A DNA stretch of 64,000 nucleotides from Adineta vaga (Eukaryota > Rotifera). The translations under genes and the position numbers were made by a program. The DNA lies in assembly GCA_021613535.1 (NCBI GenBank), contig CP075493.1:1612001-1676000 (forward strand). The letters run 5' to 3'. This document shows, in pieces, positions 25,698 to 37,257 of the stretch. The number at the start of each line of letters is the position of its first letter. Position 1 is the first letter of the stretch. The notes under the pieces were generated by a model. It searched no databases, was not told where the DNA came from, and saw nothing but the letters and a program-made list of their open reading frames with translations.

Positions 25698-26129
25698 GAA
25701 TCTTGAAAAAAAACGTGACGAATCTATAAGAAATTTTAAGATAAATGTAAGACTTAAATGATTGACATACCACTCGCTATTATTAATGATGTGGTTTTGA
25801 AAATCTGCACGTCACGAATGTGAAAAAGAAAGCCTTCACATATTTCTTTCTTCTTCTTCTTCTCTTTGCCACATGTGAATTTTATTTCAATTGTAAAAGA
25901 AAGAAAAAAAACGCAGTTTTGCTTTTATTTTTTTCGTCTGTTATTTGACCATGATGAAAATTTCTGTAGTCTCTTTATTACCTTGAAATAAAACAATGTG
26001 TGAGGCTGCTTATTTTATTTGATTAGGAGAAGTCGAAATGGATTTGATTTTTTAGGTTTTCTTTCTATTAATGAAGAACGTACATCAAGCATAGACAATA
26101 CTATTACAAAAAAAGATAGATCTATATCT
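25698..26129. other. Intergenic region
   Basis: About 430 bp upstream of the peptide-precursor gene, including a CTT-rich tract near 25846-25865. No gene is visible. Confidence 0.5.
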
Positions 26130-26446
26130 AACGATGAAAAATTATTTTTTCTCTTCGGAACACGGATACTATTTCGTTCATTTTTCCATGCATATATGGA
26201 ATAACTGGCATTTTTTTCTTGTCAATTTCTGCAAGTATCGGATCGACAGTACGCCATGCTTCTTCAATACTAAAACCCATTTCACCAGATCGTTTCGTAT
26301 TTAATTTTAAGTAAACAGCTTCATTTAGTTGAACACGTATAACAAGTTCATCACGAGCTAATTTACCATCTTTATCATTTTGACGAATCTCTTCGTCAAA
26401 CATTCCACCAGGTGCATCACGAAATTGAATACAAATTTCTGCTTTC
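26130..26446 (-). pseudogene. Glucose-6-phosphate dehydrogenase fragment with internal deletions
   Basis: This stretch is a partial copy of the C-terminal exon of the full G6PD gene 3 kb away (29155-31084), in the same orientation. It keeps [19 protein letters not shown] and then [18 protein letters not shown]. It jumps from FSIEE directly to [22 protein letters not shown], losing about 45 codons of the parent. A second deletion removes most of the last 40 codons before the stop region, which is again recognisable at 26131-26155. The upstream end stops at 26446, within the parent's KAEI codons. No promoter or start codon in context is present, so it cannot make an enzyme. Identity to the parent remains high, so it is a fairly recent copy. 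Confidence 0.85.
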
Positions 26447-27381
26447 CCTAATTAGTGAAAACAAACAACAAACAGGAAAAACTCATCCGTGTTCATATAC
26501 ATATCGGATCGCATATGACGAGGACCAATAGATTAAATCTGTATTACACATCAAAATTCTGGACGGGAACAGTGTCATCGAGAACGTTTCAAGATCTAAC
26601 ACCTTTTCTAATCTAAATAATGCAAATCAATATTGAAAACATTATAGTTTTTTTTCTTTAATTATATCTTTAAAAGATGAGATATTTCCATTCGAAAGCT
26701 CTGAAGGAAATAGTACTATCATAAGATGTTGAAAAGTGAAGAACATGTGCTATCGAATATAATCAAGAGAACTTCATATGCAAATAAAAATATTGTCTTA
26801 TGAATGTTATAAATTTTCAACCAAAGTTCATTAGACTTATTTCTTCTTATATATTCTTAAGTATTTTAGACGAAAAGTACCGCAAAAAGAAGCTATTCTA
26901 GAAATAAATACTTAAAATTATAATAAGATGTAGAGAAATACAATAAATAACTCGCATTTTTCGAAGATTTTGTCGCAACAAAATTTTGTATTTAATATAA
27001 AACTATACGATCAAGAATTGTTACTTTTACTATAGAACTGTTTTTAAAAGAATGGAGCTTATTTAAAAAATTTGATTCGACATGAATTTTTTATTTTGAA
27101 AATAAATTGTATGACAAACAGAAAATTTATTTCTATCGAGTTGTTCGTTTTTTTAGTTATTCAAAACTTATCACGTGGAGTTTTAAAAATGTTAACAACA
27201 GACTTTTTGTCTTTACTTGCGAAAAACATTTGATGTCTTTTTTTGCATATAAACAGAGATATTTATTAGTCATTATATATTTGATCAATTTCTTCAGAAA
27301 ATATATTCAAGTTACTGACTTTGTGTAAAGATTCCACTTGAATATACATGTATGTCAATTTTATTTATATTCTTTTAAATG
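26447..27381. other. Intergenic AT-rich region
   Basis: About 930 bp with no supportable gene. The open frame at 27107-27328 is AT-rich low-complexity and looks like chance. The region leads into the inverted spliced-leader pair. Confidence 0.5.
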
Positions 27382-27489
27382 AAAGTGTTGCTCTGGCAGA
27401 TCAGTGTTGCCACCGATCCACACGATTTCGTCATCGCAACATGTATTTTTTCGTAACAATATTTACCTCTTGGTAAGTTTTAATAAGCA
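27382..27489 (-). ncRNA. Spliced-leader RNA-like gene, left copy of an inverted pair
   Basis: Read on the minus strand, 27489-27467 matches the 23-nt bdelloid spliced leader at 21 of 23 positions (mismatches at positions 1 and 10). It is followed at once by the splice donor GTAAATATT. The next 85 nt are largely identical to the right copy, including a small hairpin (CGAT..ATCG) and a longer stem (TGTTGC..GCAACA). The segment ends at the outer edge of the palindrome. In bdelloids the leader is trans-spliced to many mRNAs. The spliced-leader sequence is from my knowledge of published work; function of this copy is not shown. Confidence 0.65.
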
Positions 27490-27620
27490 ATTTATCTACA
27501 CAGTGTATGGAGCACGACATCTACTCTGTCTCTACACTTTGCAATTTTTGTTCGCTTCTTTCAAAACAATAGCTGTAGGGACAAAGAAAACGTCTTGCTC
27601 CACACCTCATCTAGACAAGT
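27490..27620. promoter_or_regulatory. Shared spacer with snRNA-type promoter candidates for the divergent spliced-leader pair
   Basis: The 131-bp spacer between the two leader exons is itself partly an inverted repeat. About 20-50 bp upstream of each leader start lies the block GTGTGGAGCA.GAC, with TGTC.CTACA further upstream. It is conserved in mirror orientation while bases around it differ. Position and conservation would suit a proximal sequence element of an snRNA-type promoter. This is inference. Confidence 0.4.
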
Positions 27621-27729
27621 TACTTATTACAACTTACCAAGAGGTAAATATCTTAACGGATAAAATACTTGTTGCGATGACGAAATCGTGCGGATTGGTG
27701 GCAACACTGATCTGCCAGAGCAACACTTT
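27621..27729 (+). ncRNA. Spliced-leader RNA-like gene, right copy of an inverted pair
   Basis: Bases 27624-27643 read TTATTACAACTTACCAAGAG, identical to positions 4-23 of the bdelloid spliced leader. Of the first three, only the leading GG differs (TA here). A donor GTAAATATC follows directly. The downstream 86 nt carry the same hairpins as the left copy and end before a T-rich tract (CACTTTTCTTTT) that could act as a terminator. The total of about 109 nt is a suitable size for an SL RNA. I do not see an unambiguous Sm site; the best candidate is the A/T run near 27660-27670. Confidence 0.7.
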
Positions 27730-28131
27730 TCTTTTAATGAAAAAAAAAATCATCACTTCTCTGCATTGTAAAATCAAAGAATAAAGATCAACTGAATTGA
27801 GTTTACTCGAATCTCTGCCATGGAGCAGTTCGAGAAAGAACTTTGATTAGAAAATCCTACTGAATCAAAATACATGGGTTTCGTTTCCTATTAACAATGA
27901 TAAAAAATATTGTAATGTACCATTCTCTCGAACATGTGAATTTAGCGACGTATCTCCACTACCATTGTATCTATCAAATCATGGCTATTTCTTAACTTTT
28001 ACTGTAGTTTCTTTACAGTCCCAGTGTATTCGGTTGATATTATTTTTTTTTTCGTTTTTTAAAAGAAGAGATATCAAAAGTATCTTTTCTTTTCAGTTAA
28101 TGATAAGATACAATGTAAGATAAAATTCAAA

Positions 28132-28896
28132 ATGAAATTTCTTATATTATTAATAATACTGTTGTTTATAAAAAAGAATGAATTGAAATGTTTCCAGGCA
28201 TGGAATGGTGGTGGAACAGGTGCTTGGTATCGTCTTGATACTTCTTGTGAATATTCATTTATATCAACAGAATTAATCAATTGTTTACCAAGTATTATTT
28301 TACCATCAAATTTAACATTATTTAACGATGGATTTTATATTAGTTTAGGAATATTTAATCGTTTTAATGGAATTTCTTTAGACATTGGTTTAACTTTTGA
28401 TTATAAAAAAAATCTTTGGTTCTCATATGGAAATGATCGATTAGGTTGGAAATCAGGAAATATTTCAATTGATTCAAAGCAATATCATTGTATTCATGTT
28501 TCTCTATCTATTTATAATGATTATATTCATTATATGATTAAAAATGAGAATAATTCAATTGTATTAGGTGAAGATAAATATTTTTCATATCAAATTGATC
28601 CATTATTAAATTTAACAAAAGATAATATAAATTCATTTGGATTTTATCGTTTTGATAGTATTGCTCAAAATAAAGAAACATTAAAAAGTGGCTCACAAAT
28701 GATTTATGCTTCGATGAAGAAATGGAATTTGAGATCTTTATCAGGAGAAATTCTTCCAGCTAATCAATATAATATTGCGACAAATGTTAGTGGTTATCCA
28801 CCAGGGCCATGTTGTACAAATCAAGAAAGAAATACAATTCATATTTATCAAGAAATTAAATGGAATCAATCGAATATATCTATTCAATATATTTAA
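28132..28896 (+). CDS. Secreted orphan protein
   Basis: A single-exon frame of 254 residues. MKFLILLIILLFIKKNELKC is a signal peptide. The mature part is beta-rich in look, with many N-glycosylation sites (NLT, NIS, NNS, NVS, NQS) and paired cysteines near both ends (CFQAW, CEY, CLP, CCTN). A GGGTGAWYRLDTSC stretch opens the domain. The overall pattern recalls a lectin or concanavalin-like fold, but no motif proves this and I do not recognise the family. No intron is needed, and codon use matches its neighbours. About 230 bp of upstream sequence separate it from a T-rich tract. It is transcribed away from the spliced-leader pair. Confidence 0.7.
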   Translation: MKFLILLIILLFIKKNELKCFQAWNGGGTGAWYRLDTSCEYSFISTELINCLPSIILPSNLTLFNDGFYISLGIFNRFNGISLDIGLTFDYKKNLWFSYGNDRLGWKSGNISIDSKQYHCIHVSLSIYNDYIHYMIKNENNSIVLGEDKYFSYQIDPLLNLTKDNINSFGFYRFDSIAQNKETLKSGSQMIYASMKKWNLRSLSGEILPANQYNIATNVSGYPPGPCCTNQERNTIHIYQEIKWNQSNISIQYI

Positions 28897-29154
28897 GAAA
28901 TATTTATTCGTTGCGAATGTAATACTAACACCCACACCCACCCTCAAGATGTATATCATTTACTTCCATTACTAAATAAAGTATCATGAATTGTTTTCCA
29001 TGTGTATTATTATATAGAAATAGTGATAGACAAATAACGTTAGTTGCGTTATTAAAAACAAAAAAAAAACAATACTAAATGCGAGTTATTACAAAAAAAG
29101 CCTCAGATCTACGTTCAATGAGAAAAGTTTGTTTTTGATTATTTTCGATGAGAA

Positions 29155-31084
29155 TTATTTTTTCTCTTCTGATTTTGGCGATTCTTTGGTTGGACTTGAT
29201 ACTGATCTTTCATCTTTCCATACATAAGTACCACGAAATATATAACCATGTTTAACAGCAGCATCAAATGCTTCACGTATTCCCACACTTCCAAATTTAT
29301 ATGGAATAACTGGCATTTTTTTCTTATCAATTTCTGCAAGTATCGGATCGACAATACGCCATGCTTCTTCTAATTCATCCGCACGTACGAAATTAATTTT
29401 TGACCCCATAAAAACATCAAGAATTAAACGTTCATATGCATCAGGTAATTTTACACCTTTATAACGATTACCATATGTTAAATCTAATTCTGTTTCTTCA
29501 ATACTAAAACCCATTTCACCAGGTCGTTTCGTATTTAATTTTAAATAAACAGCTTCATTTGGCTGAACACGTATAACAAGTTCATCACGAGCTAATTTAC
29601 CATCTTTATCATTTTGACGAATCTCTTCGTCAAACATTCCACCAGGTGCATCACGAAATTGAATACGAATTTCTGCTTTCTTTTCGTTTAATGCTTTGCC
29701 TGCTCGAAGTATAAATGGCACACCAGCCCAACGTTCATTATCAATTGAAAGAACAACTTGTGCATAGGTTGGTGTTGTTGAATCTTTCGGTACACCTTTA
29801 TCATCAAGATAGCCTTGTTGACGATCAGGATCTTTGGAATCTGGATCACCAAGGTATTGTCCAATTACTACATCTTCTGGTTTAATTGGTGGTATAGAAC
29901 GTAAAACTTTCACTTTTTCATCACGAATATCTTCACCTTTAGTTGAAAGTGGTTTTTCCATGGCTACAATTGATAATATTTGCATTAAATGATTTTGAAT
30001 TACATCTCTACAAAAAAAACGACATTTACAAATGTTGAGTGAAGAGAAAGGTTTCGATTCTATCCTTACCTAATGATTCCAAATTCATCGAAATAACCAC
30101 CTCGTCCTTGTGTACCAATATCTTCTTTAAAAATAATATTTACAGCTGCTATTGAATCTCTATTCCAAACTCGTGATAAAATTCGATTAGAAAATCGTAG
30201 AACAATGATATTTTGTACCATTTCTTTGCCAAGATAATGATCAATACGATAGATTTCTTCTTCCGTATAAAATTGACTTAAATGTTTCGATAATATATTT
30301 GAGCTTTCAAGATCTTTTCCAAACGGCTTTTCAACAATTAAACGTAACCAACCAGGTCTATTGAATATTCAAAAGTTATATGAAAAACTAATCTTTCAAG
30401 ATATTGTTTGTATCTTACGATTTTGGTCGACAATGTTTACTTATCAATTCTGACACACTTCCATAAACACTCGGTGGTAATGCTAAATAAAATAATCGAT
30501 GAGCACTTTCTTGTCCAGACAATTGATTAGCTTCATTTGTTAGATGTTCAAAATCTTCTCCTTTATCATATGAACCAGCAACATACGAATTAAGTTTTAT
30601 AAATTTTTCATAGATTTCACGTTCGTTCTCTTGAACCTGATTTATAAATATTTAAATTGAAGTTAATAAACATTTATCTAAACATTTACTTTCATATATT
30701 TCGCTGCATTTTCAAAGATTTTATCAATGGTAATTTGACTACGAGCATAACCAATAAAACGAGTGCCTTCTGGTAAGAATCCATCACGATATAACCACCT
30801 AAATCAATATCGTTTCTCTATAATTATATTTCTGTTTTTTTTTTACATACCAAAGCGTGGGATAAATCTTCTTTTTTGCTAAATCACCCTATGATAAATA
30901 ACAAGATTAGATTCAATAATATATTGACTCTAAAAACATACAGATGCACCGAAAACAAAGAATATATGTGAATTTGGTCCTTTAGCTGATCGAATTCGAT
31001 TGACTTGTGATCGTAAACGTTCATAGATACAATCAACTTTTCTCTACCGGCTTCATTAATCGATTGATTTTTGTTCGAAGTCAT
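29155..31084 (-). CDS. G6PD: Glucose-6-phosphate 1-dehydrogenase (apparent frameshift near N-terminus)
   Basis: Six exons encode the cytosolic enzyme that oxidises glucose-6-phosphate to 6-phosphogluconolactone and makes NADPH, first step of the pentose phosphate pathway. Seen: the NADP-binding [22 protein letters not shown] (split by tiny introns), the substrate and catalytic motif [52 protein letters not shown] and the C-terminal [24 protein letters not shown]. The order and spacing match animal G6PD throughout. The first Met (31084) opens [15 protein letters not shown], but the family sequence [31 protein letters not shown] follows in another frame. One missing A in the run at 31038-31041 would account for it. 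This could be a sequencing error or a broken allele. A deleted fragment of the last exon lies 3 kb downstream. Confidence 0.92.
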
Positions 31085-31539
31085 TATGATAGAAATACGA
31101 TCGTTGATCAAAGGTAAGAGTAATAAAAAACTCGAATAAATGTATAAATGCAATATGTCTGAGCAGATTCAATCTTTTTTTATAACGAGAAAAATATAAA
31201 TAGACATTTTTTTGCACCGAAAGCATGATATGTCAGAAAATATAAACGAACGAATAGGAGAAAAAGATTGAGAAAGATATTCAAAATCAATCGCCAATAA
31301 AGAAAATGAGACATTTTGCGACATCTGACGTAAAATTTATGTCAGGTTTCTAACAAAACAGAGTCTTCAGGGTGAGAATTTCAACCACCAGTCTCGGAAT
31401 GAACGGATGTTTTGTATCTGACAATTTAACACAATTAAGTTGCTTTTCAAGAGCTCAGAAGGATAAATACTTGATTTATTATTACTTGAAAAAGAAAAAT
31501 AATCACGTTAAACTTTGAAAATCATTCGTGGTAGTTTGA
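31085..31539. other. Intergenic region
   Basis: About 450 bp between the G6PD start and the kelch gene stop. No gene or repeat is apparent. Confidence 0.5.
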
Positions 31540-33043
31540 TTAATATAATTCTGCACTGTTTACTGGTCCATTATTACTTCCACCAGTAATTAATACTTTT
31601 CTATTGATTAATGCAAATGCGGTATGCCAACCACGTGCATTAATCATATCACTAGTACTTGTCCATATTCCTGTTAGTGGATTATATAATTCAGCACTAT
31701 TTAACGGATTATTGTTAAATCCACCAGTTACTAATACTTCTCCAGTTGATAATACAGTCGCAGTATGAATATAACGGCCATGATTCATTTTACCAGTTGA
31801 TATCCAACTTTCAGTTGATGGATCGTATAACATTGCACTATCAAGAATATCAGATTGACCAGTAATTCCACCAGCGATCAATACTTTTCCGTTTGTAAGT
31901 ACGGATGCTGTGTGGAGAGAGAATGCATTGTTCATTGCTTGTGTTGTAGTCCACATTCCTGTAGTTGGATCATATAATTCAGAAGTATTTAAATAATTAC
32001 CAATCCATCCACCAGTAACTAATACTTTTCCACTGGCTAAGACAGATGCTGTATGATGATATCGAGTGTATTTCATATCGCCAGTCGATGTCCATGTTTC
32101 AGTTGATGGATCATACAATTCAGCCGTATTTAAATATTCAACATGGCCATCTCCCCCAGTAACGAGTACTTTTCCATTTGTCAATACAGATGCTGTATGA
32201 CCAAAACGTGTATGACTCATATTACTAGTCAGTGTCCAAGTTCTTGTCGATGGATCGTATAATTCAGCCGTATTTAAAAAATAACCATTTCCATTACCAC
32301 CAGCAACTAATACTTTTCCATTTTTTAATACCGATGCTGTATGACCGAAACGTCCATAGGTCATATTTCGAGTAACCGTCCAAATTCCTATTGATCCATC
32401 ATATAATTCAGCAGTTTTAAGAGCAATAGCACGATCACCAAGTCCACCTACAACTAATACTTTTCCATCTGGTAAGAGAGCTGCTTTATGATAATAACGT
32501 GCATATTTCATAGTACCAGTATTAATCCAATCTAAATAGAAACTTGTACAATATGGATTAACAATCAAAGATGTACCTTTTGTTTGTGGACAGATTCGTT
32601 GATCAATCATTGATAGTGGATAACAAATAGGAACTTCGTTACATCGTGGATGTCGAATACAAATAGTATCTGATTGATCACATGCATTATTTGAAGGATT
32701 ACATGGAATAAATTGAGAACAAGTTATTTCAAGTAAACCACAAACATTAGTATCATTCGTATTGACTGTATGAAGACAACCGCAAGCATTATTTTTCGAA
32801 CATTGATCGTATTGTTCCATTCCATGACATACTTGAGATTTTACTTCTACTATTTACAAAAAAAAGCCTTACTATGTGAACATATGTGAAAGAATAGAAA
32901 TCCAACCTGTTACACTAAAATGAAAATTTTATGTATATGAAACGAAAGAATGAACAATGAGAATCAATATATATATATACATATATCTACCTGAAAAGAA
33001 TAATAACAACAACAATATAATAAAGTATTGATCGAATCATCAT
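31540..33043 (-). CDS. Secreted kelch-repeat protein with an 8-nt microexon
   Basis: Exons 32991-33043, 32907-32914 (8 nt) and 31540-32849 join to 456 residues, frame-exact. The first exon is a signal peptide (MMIRSILYYIVVVIILF). A Cys-rich segment of about 70 residues follows (CSKNNACGCL, CGLLEITC, CNPSNNACDQ, CPQ). Then seven kelch-type blades repeat a unit such as MxxxRxxHTASVLxNGKVLVxGG, a gap of about six, and LNTAELYDPSTxTW. This blade type is typical of bacterial and bdelloid kelch/galactose-oxidase-like beta-propellers; no galactose oxidase copper ligands are evident. The last blade ends SGGSNNGPVNSAELY at the stop, so the propeller may close with N-terminal strand exchange. Role unknown; probably extracellular binding. 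Repeat units are so alike that recent internal expansion or conversion is likely. Confidence 0.82.
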
Positions 33044-33800
33044 TCGTATTCAAACTAGACTAGAACGTGAGAATATCGTTTCTTTTTATTGATAACTCAC
33101 AGATGGTATGATGAAGCAGATTATTTTTTACTTAAAATGTGTACATTGAAATGCTGTAATGAATAGAAACCTTGCACAAGTATCTTTGTTATCTTCTTCT
33201 AAGATATACTTGAGCTATCAAATATAATAAACCTATAGACAGATTCATAACTTCTATTTCTTTCAATTATTTTTTTTCTACGACATAATGCATTGATTAC
33301 ATCATCAATTTTCTTTTTCTTTTTTTCGTCACCACAGTATACATTTTTCGATTATAATGGAAGCTAAAGAAATTTATCAAAGCCACAACTAACTCTTAAT
33401 TCTTTTTAAAATCATAATTTTCTTTAGCGGAATTCGGTACAATCCTTGAATATTATACTATTATCATTATTCTTAGAGAAGTTGTAGAAATTATTATTAA
33501 CATGCTGGCAATTGTACACACATAGCAAGTGAGAAGAAAAAGAAAAACCTAGACTAAATATAGCTGTTTATAAAATGAGCATGACCAAAACAAAAAAGTC
33601 TTAGTACATATACGTACATATAAAGTGTTTATCGAAAAAAACAGGCTTGTCTGAGTATAGGTGAAAAAATCTTTAGAAAAGAAAATCACACACACACGCA
33701 CACATATAGATAATAATGGAATAGTATACAGAGATAGAAAAAGCACATAGGAGCATTCTAGTGGAGGATAATCATGTGTCGTTATGAGCTTCTACAAAGC
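33044..33800. other. Intergenic region
   Basis: About 750 bp, AT-rich, with a short CA-type microsatellite (33689-33703). It contains the kelch promoter and the 3' flank of the Tyr/Gly-rich gene. No coding frame is supported. Confidence 0.5.
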
Positions 33801-34922
33801 TCAAACAGTGACCCAACAGAAAACTAACATAAGTATTGAAGAAAGAAATACGGTAAATTTATTGATATTTTGCTTTTGTCCAGCATTCCAATAATATCCA
33901 CCATAATAATTACTACCTTGTGATGGATAATAATTTGAATAGCCAGGACGATTATAATTACTTCCACTATTATAACCTCCATAGAAACTACTAGAACCTG
34001 GATTTTGATTATAATAAGCACCATACTGTCCCATTCCTTGTTGTCCATATTGTCCATATTGTCCCTGTTGTCCATCTAAAGAAAGAATTTCAGTATTGAT
34101 CAACTTTTTCAATTTCGATAATCTTACATTGCCCATATCCGTATTGATAAGAACCAACACCTGCACCAGCATATGGATAGTTCAAACCTTGAATACTACC
34201 GTATCCAGTTTGTCCTTGATATGGATAGTAATACTGTCGGCCACCTTGTTTACCAGAGATGATTTCATTTTGACCACCCTGTTGCGAATGAGGTGATCCT
34301 TGAGGATTAAGTATTTGTGGATTAGGTGGTAAGGGAGGTTGATTAAGATTATTAATAGGTGGATTTGGATTGCCATTTAATATTGTTTGTCGTCGACGTC
34401 GACGAGCGCTACTTCCATCAATTGCTTAAAAAAAATAAAACAATGAAATAAAAATGGTTTATTATACATCAATGATACATTGATTCATTTATGTCAATAT
34501 ACTTGAAATAATATTTTTTTTATAGTTATATTCTTTCACGGAAAAGGTCATTGTCAATATGTTGTCATGAATATATACATGTATGTAGATGTATATCATT
34601 TCTTACTGATCCTCGACTAACCTTTTCTTCATCTTCTTTCGATGAAAGGGAATTTATTTAAAGACCATAAAATCGATGAAAATGTATCTTGGTTCTTTTT
34701 CATTTATTTTTAACTTTAAATTGAATATATTATTTAAAATTTAACGAATTCTCATATTTCAATTCTATTGATTTGATGTATATGTTTCTTATTGTCATAT
34801 ATATTCAAGGTTATCCACTTGGTTCACACCCTTTCTGTCTATAAAAAGGATAATAAACTATCACACTTACCGATAGTATAGATTACGAAGACAAATATGA
34901 TCGCTTTCCAGTAGACAACCAT
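33801..34922 (-). CDS. Secreted Gly/Tyr/Gln/Asn-rich protein, probably membrane-anchored
   Basis: Exons 34871-34922, 34128-34424 and 33801-34075 join to 207 residues, frame-exact. The N-terminus MVVYWKAIIFVFVIYTI is a signal peptide. An Arg5 cluster follows soon after (SSARRRRRQT), a likely furin-type site. The body is low-complexity: proline and asparagine first (NPNPPINNLNQPPLPPNPQ), then Tyr/Gly/Gln repeats (YGQQGQYGQYGQQG, YGGYNSGSNYNRPGY). The C-terminus is a hydrophobic stretch (FTVFLSSILMLVFCWVTV) ending at the stop, which suggests a GPI-anchor signal or a tail anchor. The composition is like adhesive, cuticle or prion-like extracellular proteins. Intron 1 (about 446 bp) is unusually long for this window. 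Function not known. Confidence 0.7.
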
Positions 34923-37257
34923 TTTACTCAAATAATTTGTGTAGATTTTGTAAGGATATCAGAACTAATTTAAACGAACGAATGACAAGTCAGTAATAGT
35001 ATATAGATGCTGAGACGAATTATGCAAAAGTGTTAAAAAAAAAAGAAAAATGTTTGAGTTGACGAGTGCTCTGATTGAGGCTCTTTTTTTTTCTTCTCCA
35101 ATTTTTTCTTCTTCTTTTTTTTTCATTCTTTAGTTTAACAGCAACAGCAGTCATAAAACCGGTGACGATGAAAGGAAGAAGAAGAAGAAGCACGAGAAAT
35201 GACGAATGGCGCAAGTAGTAGGAGCTATTACGTATATGCGCTTTACCTGATGTAAACTTTTTTCTTCATCCTCTACTCTCTGGAGCGGTTACAGTTCTTT
35301 TATTATTATTCTTTCTTTCTTTCTTCTAACGAACTCACTCTACATCTCGTTTAGTCATAGGAATGATAAACTTGGTGACTCTTTCTCTCATTTCTTTAAA
35401 TCTCAACATAATAGAAATATACGATAGATCTCAGACCGTTTGTACTTGTCACACAAGTCACGGTCGACGAACAAATCCTGACATGTCATCATACACACAT
35501 AATTTCATTTCTGAATATTCACACAATCTTTCATTTGTCTACCTAGGCAAATGTAAATATAAAACGATGTAGCATTTATTCTATTTCGATATATATGTTA
35601 TGTTAATGGAATTTTTTTCTTCTTTATTTCTTGTCACTACTAAGGTGTACTTTTCTTTTCGTCAACTTTGTTCTCTTTCTCTCTCTCTCGTTTTATACGT
35701 AGAGTACATGAAATGCACATACATATCATCAAGGTACAACATACCAACGCAAACCATCACTCTTCTCAATACTGTAGCTATTGAAGGACAAAATAAATTC
35801 ATTTTCAAGCCATACATATATATATATATTCGAATAATGAAAAAAAAAGAAAGACTACCAACATCGTTGTATGTGTATATATACTTGTACAATAGAGTAC
35901 ATTGATGTGAAAGAGGAAGAAAAAAGAAAAAGATATAATTTTATTTATATTCTCTAAAAGTTGTATAACCAATTCATGATCACACTGTCGACCATAAGAA
36001 AAAACAAGAAAATGACAGAAATTTTTTTCTATTTCGACATCGAACTGCTGTTTTCAAAAGCTTTTTTTTTTATGTCGTATCCATATATGTTGAATAACGA
36101 TTAACATATATAAATATAACAAATCAACCTTTCACTCATATATCCTCAATCGGAATCGATTTATTTCGATGTACCATTTTCTCTATCTCACATTTCGAAC
36201 AAGTACAAATCGGATCAACAAAATAAAATATAGGTCGATAGAGATGACAATCTCTACATAAATACGATGTCAAACTGAATCATTTCTTGTTATTTATTCA
36301 TAGAAACATTTTCAATAGATAAACACTCAATATCAGTGACTCTCAGTATGATGAACGAAATTTTGAATCGGAAGTTATTGATCTACATTTAGCTTTACTA
36401 AATCTAATATTGATCCATAAACAGATTATTTAGATATCTAACCATGATTCGATACAAAATAAATATTGACAAGAATTATGAAAAACTTCTCGATTTTCAA
36501 AAACATTTTTATACAAGAAGTTTTTTTTTATGACTGCTTCGAGTTTGAGTTGTACTCGCTGGTTTAAAGAATGTTATCGAAATCAAACGAAACATTTATT
36601 TCTCATTATTTAAACAAGTTGTCTTAACTGCTTAGTCACAAAATTTAATCTATCAAATCGATAATTAATAATTTATTCATTGAAAGCATTGAAAAGAACG
36701 CAAATATCGATATAACATCTGAACTCGGCTTATATTTCTAATGAAGAATTTTTGTCCTTGATTTTGAACCTCTTTTTTTTATCAAAAACTATCTAATAGT
36801 ATCATAGTCAAGTTCATTTTAAAACGAATGAGAAAGATAAGTATATATATCTAATCATTTCTCTCTTTAAATATTGTAGATATTTAATTAACTAAACGTT
36901 GACAAATAGAATTATTTATCAAACATGTATTAAATGAAATAATAAACAAACACACACTTAAAAAACACTTATGCATATCTTTGTTTAGTAAAATATAGAT
37001 GACTTTCTTTATCGACAATAATATAGTATCATTTCGATTAATGAATGACATTTCTATATTTTAATACAAAAGAAGACAAGTATGAATTGAGGGTAAAAAA
37101 AGAGACACAACATAAAAGAGACAAAAAAAAACGAAACTGTAGAAATGAATGAATTGAACATAAATCTAGTCTAGTATTGTCAATAAACGCTAGATAGAAA
37201 ATAAAGTTCGCTTGGATGTTGTTTAATATTACTACTATTGCTAGATCGTTTTGTATA
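34923..37257. other. Intergenic region, 2.3 kb
   Basis: No supportable gene. It contains polypyrimidine/polypurine runs (35080-35190, 35290-35330), TA-rich microsatellites near 35815-35830 and short chance frames on both strands. Nothing resembling a known transposon was found. Confidence 0.5.

Larger units (their letters stand above)
27382..27729. repeat. 348-bp palindromic unit with flanking direct repeats
   Basis: The left and right outer arms (about 110 bp each) match as inverted repeats with roughly 85-90% identity, starting AAAGTGTTGCTCTGGCAG. The unit is flanked by TCTTTTAAATG on the left and TCTTTTAATG on the right, a possible target-site duplication with a one-base change. It therefore has the form of a non-autonomous DNA element as well as that of a divergent gene pair. 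Confidence 0.7.

Noticed and set aside
27107-27328. A 73-codon frame beside the spliced-leader unit
   Set aside because: AT-rich low-complexity translation with no start context or homology.
35600-35905. Overlapping open frames on both strands
   Set aside because: They come from TA- and CT-rich simple sequence; neither shows a domain.
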